DNA from: Bacteroidota bacterium
GTDB lineage: Bacteria > Bacteroidota > Ignavibacteria > UBA10030 > BY39
Length of the DNA stretch: 45,186 nt
Assembly: GCA_030017895.1 (NCBI GenBank)
Contig: JASEGV010000018.1
Span: 1 to 45,186 of the forward strand
Direction: 5' to 3'
Shown: one piece after another, positions 1 to 7,604 of the stretch
Position numbering within the stretch: position 1 is the first letter of the stretch
Layout of the letters: every line of letters begins with the position of its first letter
The notes under the pieces: model-generated
The model's database searches: none
Told to the model about the DNA's origin: nothing
The model's input: the letters and a program-made list of their open reading frames with translations, nothing else
Program-made: the position numbers and the translations under genes

Positions 1-48
1 GTTTTTTTATGGCAAAGATAATAAATATTTACGTCATTTCATACTTAA

Positions 49-798
49 CTTAACAGTAGTTCCATTTGTGGTATGAAGTTCGGTGACTTGAACGGGAACG
101 GCGTGAAAGATACAAACGAGAACGGACTTTTTGGCTGGGAGATACAATTGAATGACGGCGCCTATACAACAACGACTGATCCAAGCGGTAATTATTGCTT
201 CACCGGACTTGGACCTGGAACTTACACTGTAACTGAAGTTCTGCAACCCGGATGGACTCAAACAACACCGCCACATCCACCAATTACATTAGCATGTTGT
301 CAAACCGTTACGGGTATTGACTTTGGGAACCAATATACCATATCAATTCCAGTTTCTATCGGTTGGAACATAGTTTCTGTTCCTTTGACAGTTGACGATT
401 ATAGAAAAATAATACTATTTCCTACTGCAGTTTCAAATGCTTTTGCCTATGTTGGGAATTATGTAGTTAAAGATACTCTTGAGAATGGTTTTGGATACTG
501 GCTAAAGTTTGGGAATGCTCAAAACATTCAACTTACTGGCTTACCTTTGATAACAGATACAATTGATGTAACAACAGGTTGGAACCTAATTGGCTCAATT
601 TCGCAGACGATTTCTGCCGCATCAATACAGCCAATAGGAACGACAATTATTTCACCATTATTTGGTTACAATAATGGATATTTTATTACAGATAGTATTG
701 AACCAGGCAAAGGATATTGGGTAAAAGTAAGTTCAGCAGGGAAACTCGTACTTTCGTCAACATTATTGGTTTCGGGAAAGGAGTCGATGTCAAAGTAA
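49..798 (+). pseudogene. Surface-protein fragment: SdrB/Cna_B-like domain plus 'GWNIVSVPL' module
   Basis: The reading frame is open from just after a TAA at 46-48, and family-like residues (SSSICGMKFGDLNGNG) begin before the first ATG at 73, which has no ribosome binding site. The N-terminus of a larger protein is therefore probably missing. Roughly residues 1-90 form an SdrD B-like/Cna-B fold (DLNGNGVKDTNENG, then GNYCFTGLGPGTYTVTE). The rest is the GWNIVSVPL...GYWLKF...GWNLIGS...GKGYWVKV module often seen near the C-terminus of secreted Ignavibacteria proteins. The usual type IX sorting tail (QNYPNPFNP-like) is absent; the frame stops about 10 bp before an IS remnant. I infer a fragment of a cell-surface protein cut at both ends. 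A short intact protein from the ATG at 73 cannot be excluded. Confidence 0.6.
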
Positions 799-809
799 GT
801 AGTTGACAC

Positions 810-1170
810 TTAAAAAGTCGTTTTTAGCGCTGGATAAGACTTTGATGGTACAAAAAGCACTCTTAAGACGTAATAGAAAATTGACAAAAAATATTTAAAC
901 ATCTCTTTCCACTTCCTCTTCATCCGTTTGAAATTGTATGCTGCAGATACAAGCAATACGTTGGTCTCATCACCAGCAATGTGACGGTAAAAGTTTCTAC
1001 CAAGACGGTGATTATTTTTCAAATGACTAATACCAGCTTCAATCGATGATCGTCTGCGATGAGCTGCTCAAAGTTTTACTTTGCCGTAATACGTTGTTGC
1101 TTTTTTCTTCGGTGTGATTACTTCCGTTTCTCCAATTTTATCAACACCCCAGTATCCTAAATCTGTCCGT
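810..1170 (-). pseudogene. IS5-type DDE transposase remnant (C-terminal part, in-frame stop)
   Basis: Read on the minus strand, one frame gives DLGYWGVDKIGETEVITPKK, then a TGA at 1068-1070, then HRRRSSIEAGISHLKNNHRL followed by GRNFYRHIAGDETNVLL and AYNFKRM. The RRRSSIE...HLK.NHRLGRNF stretch is the conserved block around the catalytic Glu of IS5-group transposases (known family feature). The internal stop, the missing N-terminal half, and the abrupt change to unrelated sequence near 1170-1185 show it is dead. Its 3' end lies next to the broken surface-protein fragment, so an old IS insertion may have truncated that gene. No complete terminal inverted repeats could be identified. Confidence 0.75.
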
Positions 1171-1186
1171 CTTAAGCGGACCTTGC

Positions 1187-1399
1187 GTGGTTCGTTTGTT
1201 GAAAAGTGCGAAAGCTCAAGGTGGTCTGTTGAGTGGAGCAGATTTGAGTGTGTTGATGAGTCGCAGCCTTAGTTCGATTCGGAAATATTTAGATGCGTAT
1301 CAGCATAAGACCGGAGAGATACTTCCGTTGAAAGGTTATGTATTAGATCAAGGAAGTGTGCCGACACAGCAATTGGTTTTGATCGAGCGGCAGATATAG
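1187..1399 (+). pseudogene. DUF1670-like protein fragment
   Basis: The translation VRLLKSAKAQGGLLSGADLS...LSSIRKYLDAY...LPLKGYVLDQG resembles the helix-turn-helix-like middle of DUF1670 proteins (pattern: QGG-LL-DLA-LL-S--T-R-D...P--G---D-G), which are associated with mobile DNA. Only about 70 codons remain. The upstream side joins the transposase remnant and the downstream side hits TAG at 1397-1399, followed by TAG at 1403-1405 and TonB-receptor sequence. The GTG at 1187 is the first possible start and has no convincing ribosome binding site. I regard it as a remnant. The family assignment rests on remembered pattern only and is moderate. Confidence 0.45.
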
Positions 1400-1405
1400 A
1401 GATAG

Positions 1406-1655
1406 GTCGCTGGACTGGAAACTCAATGGGTTGGTAGTGCTGCAATTAAAAGTGGAAGTGATCCTCTTGGTGCAAATCAGGTACCTTCTGGTGATCCCAG
1501 AGCAAGGAAAGCAGATGAAAGTGATTTTGCTCAAACAAAAACCGAAAGCCAGATTAGTCCTCGTTTAGGGATAGCGTTTCCTATAACCGACAAAACTGTA
1601 TTCCATATTAATTACGGAAAATTTTTCCAACAATCCAATCTTACAGATTTATATT
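1406..1655 (+). pseudogene. TonB-dependent receptor fragment
   Basis: After the stop at 1403-1405 the frame encodes GANQVPSGDPRARKADESDF, then QTKTESQISPRLGIAFPITD and TVFHINYGKFFQQSNLTDLYY. The SPRLG-F-ITD-T--H-NYG-F-Q pattern is the hallmark of outer-membrane beta-strands in SusC/TonB-dependent receptors. About 80 codons remain of a protein normally of 800-1100 residues. There is no start or signal peptide. Receptor similarity ends at about 1650, where the sequence becomes the antisense of the truncated Crp/Fnr gene, so one breakpoint disrupted both genes. Non-functional. Confidence 0.7.
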
Positions 1656-1992
1656 ATGGAACAAAATTCATAGAATTTAAAGCTCTAAATGGTTCTCCGG
1701 CAATTTCTTTACGCCCCTCATCGTCAATGAGCGAAAGCTCGCCGAATATTTCCCCGGGACCTAAGACATCGAGTATTATTTCACGTCCGTCTTCATGAAG
1801 TCTTGAGATTTTTACATGTCCTTCTTTTAAAAAAAATATATTTGTAGATGGTTGTTCAGGGAAGTATATCGGATGGCTTTTCTTGAAATTATTCATTGCG
1901 ACCATTTTCTCGATCTTTTGCATTTCTTCGTCAGATAACCTTTCACAGAGATTGAAATTCTTTAGGTACCAAAATTTAGTCTTTTCTGACAT
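1654..1992 (-). pseudogene. Crp/Fnr-family regulator, C-terminally truncated
   Basis: Residues 1-100 form the cyclic-nucleotide-binding beta-roll of Crp/Fnr regulators: FFLKEGHVKISR at about 53-64 and the phosphate-cassette-like GPGEIFGELSLIDDEG at about 78-93. Full proteins of this family have about 220-235 residues; here family-like sequence ends at about residue 104, and the last eight codons are read through a junction with TonB-receptor DNA. The dimerisation helix and winged HTH are therefore missing, so it cannot bind DNA in the usual way. Its ATG follows the pepA stop by 1 bp, so it was the last gene of the korA-to-pepA operon. Gene decay or an assembly chimera are both possible. Confidence 0.75.
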
Positions 1993-1993
1993 A

Positions 1994-3514
1994 TTAGGTC
2001 TTCCAATTTCTGAAGAACTCAGTTAGAAGTCTTACTCCAACACCCGAACCACATTTTGGAATGTAGTGACTTCCTTCGTCCATAATTGCGGTGCCGGCAA
2101 TATCAAGATGCGCCCATCTATATTCTTTTTTGTTTTTAGTGGAAATGAATTTCTTGAGAAACATTGCTGCAGTTATTGTTCCTGCACCCCGGTTGCCGAT
2201 ATTTTTTACATCTGCGACATCACTCTTAATTTGTTTTTCGTACTCTTCAAACAATGGAAGCTGCCAAACTCGTTCGTATGTCTTTTCACCAGCGACTTTC
2301 AGTTTGGAGATTAATGCGTCATCATTACCGAGAACGGCAGTGGCATGATGCCCAAGTGCAACAACCACAGCTCCTGTTAGTGTTGCAAGGTCAATTACAC
2401 ATTTCGGTTTAAATGAATGAGCATAAGCGAGTGCATCAGCTAATATCAATCTTCCTTCAGCGTCGGTGTTATCGACTTCCGATGTTTTGCCGCCGTAGTG
2501 TGAAATGATGTCGCCCGGTTTCATTGCCGAACCGCTCGGCATATTCTCAGTTGCGGGTATCAAGCCAACAAGATGGATTGGGAGTTTTAATCGTGATGCT
2601 GTCTCTATTGTCCCAATAACTGCCGCAGCGCCGCTCATATCCATTTTCATCTCGGACATATTAGCCGAAGGTTTTATAGAAATTCCCCCCGAGTCGAATG
2701 TGATTCCTTTGCCTACCAAAACAACTGTATCGAGTTCCTTGTTGTTAGAATTATAATCCAAAATAATAAAGCGGGGAGGACGAGTGCTGCCGGAACTTAC
2801 ACCCATCAGACCTCCAAATCCTTCTTGTTTAATTTTTTTTTCGTTCCAAATCGAACATTTAAAGCCATATTTTTCTGATGATTCTTTTGCGGCTTGAGCG
2901 AGTGTTTCGGGGTAAATTTCAGAAGCTGGTGCATTAACAAGGTTACGAGCGAGTATTACTCCATCACATACTATTCTTGCTAATTTGGCGCCTTTAGAAA
3001 TTAATTTCGATTTCGCTTCATCGTCGGCAAATATCGTTATCTCAGAAATATTATTGTGTTCTTCCTTTTTAAATGTAATGTATTTATCGAACTTGTATTG
3101 AGAAAGAATTGATCCTTCAACAATAGACTGAACAGTATCTTCAACAGTTCCGCTGAACCCACTAGGAAGATGGGGAAACATAATGGCAATGTGTTTGGCT
3201 TTCATCGATTTTGCTTTATTAGCTGCGGCTGCGGATGCTCTGCGAAATGTTTCAAGTGTTGTCTTACCTTGTTTTCCAACACCGACTAATATCAAACGTG
3301 GTGAAGCGATTATATTATCGGTGTAAGCAAAAGCAGTTGTTTCTTGTTTACTCTTGAAATTTTCAAGGTTTATGATTCTATCAATTTCTTTTGGGAGAAT
3401 TTTTTTCAGATTTGATATTTGTTCACCGAAAATATTTTTATCCTGATAAATAAATACAGCAACAGCGTCAGCTTTTATTGTTTTTAAGTTTGATTTTAAT
3501 GTTGAAGTTTTCAT
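1994..3514 (-). CDS. pepA: Leucyl aminopeptidase (M17 family)
   Basis: A cytosolic M17 metallo-aminopeptidase that removes N-terminal residues from peptides, at 506 residues a normal length. The C-terminal catalytic domain shows VGKGITFDSGG (Lys269, Asp274), MKMDMSGAA (Asp292) and NTDAEGRL at 349-356 (Asp351, Glu353). These match the two-metal ligands of E. coli PepA one residue later; Lys281 and Arg355 fit the catalytic pair. The N-terminal macro-like domain is divergent, as usual. It lies 46 bp after nrnA and 1 bp before the truncated Crp gene, in the run headed by korA. E. coli PepA also binds DNA; nothing here indicates that role. Confidence 0.96.
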   Translation of the reverse strand: MKTSTLKSNLKTIKADAVAVFIYQDKNIFGEQISNLKKILPKEIDRIINLENFKSKQETTAFAYTDNIIASPRLILVGVGKQGKTTLETFRRASAAAANKAKSMKAKHIAIMFPHLPSGFSGTVEDTVQSIVEGSILSQYKFDKYITFKKEEHNNISEITIFADDEAKSKLISKGAKLARIVCDGVILARNLVNAPASEIYPETLAQAAKESSEKYGFKCSIWNEKKIKQEGFGGLMGVSSGSTRPPRFIILDYNSNNKELDTVVLVGKGITFDSGGISIKPSANMSEMKMDMSGAAAVIGTIETASRLKLPIHLVGLIPATENMPSGSAMKPGDIISHYGGKTSEVDNTDAEGRLILADALAYAHSFKPKCVIDLATLTGAVVVALGHHATAVLGNDDALISKLKVAGEKTYERVWQLPLFEEYEKQIKSDVADVKNIGNRGAGTITAAMFLKKFISTKNKKEYRWAHLDIAGTAIMDEGSHYIPKCGSGVGVRLLTEFFRNWKT

Positions 3515-3560
3515 ATTGTAACCCTGTGTTTAAAAAATTGTAAAAATAGAACACGGATAT

Positions 3561-4547
3561 TCAGTGGTCAATATAATTTTTGGATTTCTCAATAACTTCT
3601 TTAACCATATCGTTAAGCTTCACACCAAACAATCTCGCTCCAGCCGCATTCTTGTGTCCACCGCCCCCGAATTCTTTGGCTAATTCGTTTACGGGAATAT
3701 CTCCCTTTGAGCGGAAACTGATTTTTATACCATCATCCAACTCGTTAAATAATAAACCAATTTGTACTCCTTCGATGCTCATCGGATAGTTTGTAAAATT
3801 ATCTGTTTCAACTTCGGTTGTTCCGGTTGCATCAAACATTTTTTGTGTGCATACGATGTAAGCAAGTTTGCCGTCGTATTCAGTTTTAGCGGTGTCGAGA
3901 ACTTCACCTAATAATCGCATCCTCCCGAGTGTCCAACTTTCGTAAACTTTCGAATATACTTCAGTCGGGTCAACGCCGAAATGTAAAAGATGTGCTATGA
4001 TTTGGTGGGTTTCGATATCTGTTCTCGGAAAGCGAAACGAACCGGTGTCAGTCATAATCGCTGTGTATAACGGATGGGCGATTTCGTAATCTATTATGTC
4101 GCTATCCATCGAAAGTAAAAATTTGTATAGAATTTCAGCGGTGGAAGTGGCTTCTGCATCTATCAGATAATAATCCGCAAAATCGCCGGCTTCAAGATGG
4201 TGGTCGATTATAACTTTGATTGCTTTGCTTTGCAGAACATATTGTTCCAGACTTCGAAGTCGGTCGGATTGATTAGTATCAACTACGAATATTACATCTG
4301 TATTGAGTATGATATCTTTGTGTAGATTGGAATTAAATTTTAGAATTTCATTTTTTCTATCTAAGAATTCATAAAATTTTGGAGTTTCATTATGATTAAG
4401 TATCGTGGCTGATTTACCGATCTTTCGGAGGAAGTGAGCGAGAGCGAGTTCGCAGCCGAGACTATCGCCATCGGGATTTACGTGTGAAGTGATTACGAAG
4501 TGATGATACAGCTTGATTATATCTGCTATTTTTTGAATCTCGTGCAT
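3561..4547 (-). CDS. nrnA: DHH/DHHA1 phosphoesterase, NrnA-like nanoRNase/pAp phosphatase
   Basis: Of 328 residues, the DHH domain carries NPDGDSLG (Asp26, Asp28), VVDTNQSDR, DHH at 115-117 and TDTGSF (Asp167), all manganese ligands in this family. The DHHA1 domain ends with GGGGHKNAAGA at about 294-304, which binds the substrate phosphate. By family knowledge it degrades 2-5 nt RNAs and dephosphorylates 3'-phosphoadenosine 5'-phosphate in the cytosol; which activity dominates cannot be told from sequence. It sits between korB (25 bp upstream) and pepA on the same strand. Confidence 0.9.
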   Translation of the reverse strand: MHEIQKIADIIKLYHHFVITSHVNPDGDSLGCELALAHFLRKIGKSATILNHNETPKFYEFLDRKNEILKFNSNLHKDIILNTDVIFVVDTNQSDRLRSLEQYVLQSKAIKVIIDHHLEAGDFADYYLIDAEATSTAEILYKFLLSMDSDIIDYEIAHPLYTAIMTDTGSFRFPRTDIETHQIIAHLLHFGVDPTEVYSKVYESWTLGRMRLLGEVLDTAKTEYDGKLAYIVCTQKMFDATGTTEVETDNFTNYPMSIEGVQIGLLFNELDDGIKISFRSKGDIPVNELAKEFGGGGHKNAAGARLFGVKLNDMVKEVIEKSKNYIDH

Positions 4548-4572
4548 AAAAGTTGGATTAGTATTTTATAGA

Positions 4573-5586
4573 TTACTTAACTTCCCAGGTTTCGCCGCGG
4601 TTGAAAAGTTTTTCCAAATCACCGATACCTTTTTTTGTTGTAATATCATCAATCTGATTTTGCATCAATTGTTCATAAGTCGATTTTTCAACTGCATATA
4701 CAACTCCGACCGGTCGTGGTAAATTCTGTATCCCCGACATCCCGGCAAGTATGAATGCTAACATCGGATCTTTTTCGTCGTGAAGAATCAAATCACTGGT
4801 GGTATATTTACCATCTATAAGGGATACGACTTCAGGTGTAAAACCATTTAAGCGGATTCCTTTATCTTTATTCTTTCCGAAAATTAGTGGCTTCCCGTTT
4901 TCGAGAACAACAACATTATCATCTTTTGAATCTTTTTCAGTCCACAACTCAAAAGCACCGTCGTTGAACACATTACAGTTCTGATAAATCTCAACGAAAG
5001 CCGTTCCGTTATGTGCAGCGGCTCGCTTGATTACGGTTTGCATGTGTTTGGGATCGCGATCGAGAGTACGTGAGACAAAGGTTGCCTGAGCACCCAGTGC
5101 CAACGATAACGGATTAAACGGGTGGTCGATATTTCCAAATGGAGTCGATTTTGTAACTTGCCCTTGCAGCGAGGTAGGTGAGAATTGCCCTTTCGTTAAT
5201 CCATAAATTTGATTGTTGAAGAGAAGAATTTTTAAACCGGTATTCCTACGGCAAGCATGTATGAAATGATTCCCGCCGATGCTCATACCATCGCCGTCGC
5301 CGGTTGCTACCCAAACCGATAAATCGGGATGTGCTATTTTTAATCCCGATGCAATCGCAGCAGCTCTGCCGTGTATTCCGTGAAATCCGTAGGTGATCAT
5401 ATAGTAGGGAAAACGACTCGAGCATCCGATACCAGAAACAAAAACAGTTTTCTCTTTAGGAATTCCTAAATCAGGAAATACCCGCTGCGTTTGCGCCAGA
5501 ATCGAATAATCGCCGCAGCCCGGGCACCATCGAACATCCTGATCCGATTGAAAATCTTTTGTTGTATATATTGGTATTGTATTCAT
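4573..5586 (-). CDS. korB: 2-oxoacid:ferredoxin oxidoreductase, beta subunit
   Basis: The 337-residue thiamine-diphosphate subunit. Iron-sulfur cysteines appear as CPGCGDY (Cys21, Cys24), GIGCSSR (Cys55) and a later QNC; the ThDP/Mg motif is GDGDGMSIGGNH starting at about 96 with NN near 124 (NNQIYGLTKGQFSPTS). Together with KorA it decarboxylates a 2-oxoacid, probably 2-oxoglutarate, to the acyl-CoA while reducing ferredoxin; the reaction is reversible and serves the reductive TCA cycle in some Chlorobi relatives. Its ATG lies 1 bp after the korA stop, with an AGAGG motif within the end of korA. Substrate (2-oxoglutarate versus pyruvate or branched-chain acids) is inferred from subunit architecture, not proven. 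Confidence 0.92.
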   Translation of the reverse strand: MNTIPIYTTKDFQSDQDVRWCPGCGDYSILAQTQRVFPDLGIPKEKTVFVSGIGCSSRFPYYMITYGFHGIHGRAAAIASGLKIAHPDLSVWVATGDGDGMSIGGNHFIHACRRNTGLKILLFNNQIYGLTKGQFSPTSLQGQVTKSTPFGNIDHPFNPLSLALGAQATFVSRTLDRDPKHMQTVIKRAAAHNGTAFVEIYQNCNVFNDGAFELWTEKDSKDDNVVVLENGKPLIFGKNKDKGIRLNGFTPEVVSLIDGKYTTSDLILHDEKDPMLAFILAGMSGIQNLPRPVGVVYAVEKSTYEQLMQNQIDDITTKKGIGDLEKLFNRGETWEVK

Positions 5587-5587
5587 A

Positions 5588-7423
5588 TTATCCTCTTTTA
5601 ATCATTTCATCAATTTTATTTTCAATCTCGACAGCACTGAATGGTAAGCCGCGTACTAAATTAAAACCGACAGCATCCACTAAATATTTATCGCGTAGAA
5701 TTTTTATCAACTGACCGAGATTAATTTCAGGGACAAGTATTTGTTTGAAGTTTTTCAAAATCTCCCCGATGTTTTTTTGCAAAGGATTTATATATTTCAA
5801 ATGCAGGTGCGAAACTGATAATCCTTCGTTACGTTTGGTTTCTACTGCATTGTGAACAGCACCGTAAGTACTGCCCCAACTTACAACTAATAAGTCGCCG
5901 GATTCATCGCCCACAAGTTTAGCGGGTGGGATATCGTTTGTAATGTTGTTAATTTTTTCTGCACGAGTTGTTATCATCAAATGATGATTGTCGGGGTCAT
6001 AACTAATATTACCGGTGATGTTTTCTTTCTCAAGTCCGCCGATACGATGTTCGAGTCCGGGTGTGCCTGGAATCGCCCACATCCGCGCTAATGTTTGAGG
6101 ATCGCGTTTGTAAGGTGCGAATCCTTCAAGGTTTGTTACAAAGGTGGGAGATAGATCGGGAAGTTCAGAAATTCTTGGAATCAACCATGGCTCGGCACCG
6201 TTTGCGATATAACCATCCGTGAGAACAATTACAGGAGTCATATACTTTAATGCGATTCGTGCAGCCTCGAAGGTTGTGTCGAAACAATCGGTCGGTGAAC
6301 AGGCAGCGAATACAGGAATGGGTGCTTCACCGTTTCTACCGTAAACTGCTTGGAGTAGGTCGGCTTGTTCGGTTTTGGTTGGAAGTCCGGTACTCGGCCC
6401 GCCTCGCTGCACATCAATAATTATTAAAGGCAACTCTAACATCACAGCTAAACCCATTGCTTCAGTTTTAAGAGCCAAACCAGGTCCACTGGTATTTGTA
6501 GCACCGAGCGCCCCACCGTATGAAGCGCCGATAGCGCTTGTTATTCCGGCAATTTCGTCTTCAGCTTGAAAAGTTTTAACACCGTAATTTTTGTACTTTG
6601 ATAATTCTTGTAATATCTCACTTGCGGGTGTAATTGGATATGAGCCGAGAAATAATTCGAGGTTTGCGCGTTTAGCCGCTGCCATCAAACCCCAGGCAGT
6701 AGCCTCGTTGCCTGTTATACTCCGGTAACGACCCGGAGGGAGTTGTGCAGGTGCAACTTCAAAACGGACTGTAAATATTTCTGTCGTCTCGCCGTAAGCG
6801 TGCCCGGCTTTGAGAACGCGAGTATTAGCCTCGATGATATCTTCTTTGCCTGCAAATTTTTCTTTTATCCATTTCAAAGTTGGTTCCATTGGACGATTGT
6901 ACATCCAATATGTAAGCCCAAGAGCGAAAAAGTTTTTCGTCCGGTCCACAATTTTGGGCGATAAGTTCAAATCCTTGAGTGCATTTTGAGTTAGCTTTGA
7001 AATCTCAACGGAATAAACTTGATACCTACCTAATGAATCGTTTTGGAGTGGATTTGATTCGTAAGCGGCAAGACGTAAATTTTTTTCGTTAAAATTATCG
7101 GCGTTAGCAATAATGCTGCCCCCTTCTCGAAGTTTTTTCAGATAAACTTTTAGAGCTGCAGGATTCATAACTACTAAGCAATCCGATTGGTCGCCGGGAG
7201 TTCTGATTTCGGTAGCCCCGAAATTAATTTGGAAGCTGCTAACACCGGCAAGCGAGCCGGCGGGGGCACGGATTTCGGCGGGATAATCGGGCATTGTAGC
7301 TAAATCGTTCCCGACAAAAGCTGTTGCTGTTGTAAATTGTCCGCCCGTTAGCTGCATACCATCTCCCGAATCGCCGGCAAAGCGTATTGTTACTTCATCT
7401 ATGTTTTTTGTTATTTTTGCCAT
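5588..7423 (-). CDS. korA: 2-oxoacid:ferredoxin oxidoreductase, fused gamma-alpha subunit
   Basis: 611 residues in two parts. Residues 10-190 are the gamma domain (FAGDSGDGMQLTGGQF at 15-30, then EIRAPAGS). From about 235 comes the alpha subunit (GNEATAWG, SYPITPASEI at 261-270, TSGPG, LPTKTEQADL). The gamma-alpha fusion is the common arrangement in KorAB of aerobic and Bacteroidota-type bacteria and works with KorB without a separate ferredoxin-like delta subunit; none is encoded here. It heads the operon korA-korB-nrnA-pepA-crp', with a promoter-like pair at 7452-7480. Confidence 0.93.
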   Translation of the reverse strand: MAKITKNIDEVTIRFAGDSGDGMQLTGGQFTTATAFVGNDLATMPDYPAEIRAPAGSLAGVSSFQINFGATEIRTPGDQSDCLVVMNPAALKVYLKKLREGGSIIANADNFNEKNLRLAAYESNPLQNDSLGRYQVYSVEISKLTQNALKDLNLSPKIVDRTKNFFALGLTYWMYNRPMEPTLKWIKEKFAGKEDIIEANTRVLKAGHAYGETTEIFTVRFEVAPAQLPPGRYRSITGNEATAWGLMAAAKRANLELFLGSYPITPASEILQELSKYKNYGVKTFQAEDEIAGITSAIGASYGGALGATNTSGPGLALKTEAMGLAVMLELPLIIIDVQRGGPSTGLPTKTEQADLLQAVYGRNGEAPIPVFAACSPTDCFDTTFEAARIALKYMTPVIVLTDGYIANGAEPWLIPRISELPDLSPTFVTNLEGFAPYKRDPQTLARMWAIPGTPGLEHRIGGLEKENITGNISYDPDNHHLMITTRAEKINNITNDIPPAKLVGDESGDLLVVSWGSTYGAVHNAVETKRNEGLSVSHLHLKYINPLQKNIGEILKNFKQILVPEINLGQLIKILRDKYLVDAVGFNLVRGLPFSAVEIENKIDEMIKRG

Positions 7424-7451
7424 TTTATTTTCCTATTCAATTTTTAGTAAA

Positions 7452-7480
7452 AATATAAGAAGATGCTGCTACTAATACAA
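7452..7480 (-). promoter_or_regulatory. Sigma70-like promoter for korA operon
   Basis: On the minus strand TTGTAT (7475-7480) is followed after exactly 17 bp by TATATT (7452-7457). The korA ATG lies about 30 bp further on. It is divergent from typA. Predicted by eye only. Confidence 0.45.
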
Positions 7481-7526
7481 CTACTTTTTATTCTCGACAA
7501 ATTTTCGTATCTTAAATCGCATTTAA

Positions 7527-7604
7527 ATGAATAACTTGCCTCAGGTTTTATGCTTGAGGCATTTTTATTCTAAATTTGACACAAAGAAGCCAATTAATTT
7601 ATGA
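7527..7604 (+). other. Possible 25-codon leader ORF of typA
   Basis: ATG at 7527 opens 25 codons that end at a TGA (7602-7604) overlapping the typA ATG (7601-7603) in the TTATGA arrangement. The ORF runs straight through the terminator-like hairpin at 7537-7567, so ribosomes on it could influence hairpin folding and re-initiate at typA. No ribosome binding site is evident and the peptide (MNNLPQVLCLRHFYSKFDTK...) matches nothing I recognise. The overlap may be chance. Confidence 0.25.
7537..7567 (+). terminator. Terminator-like hairpin in the typA leader
   Basis: TGCCTCA (7537-7543) and TGAGGCA (7555-7561) form a 7-bp stem with an 11-nt loop, followed by TTTTTATT. It points towards typA, and no plus-strand gene precedes it within the window, so termination here would act on the typA leader itself. 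An attenuator is one reading; a fossil terminator is another. Confidence 0.5.

Noticed and set aside
73-75. ATG 73 as a genuine start of the surface-protein ORF
   Set aside because: Family-like residues precede it in frame and no ribosome binding site is present, so it is more likely an internal Met.
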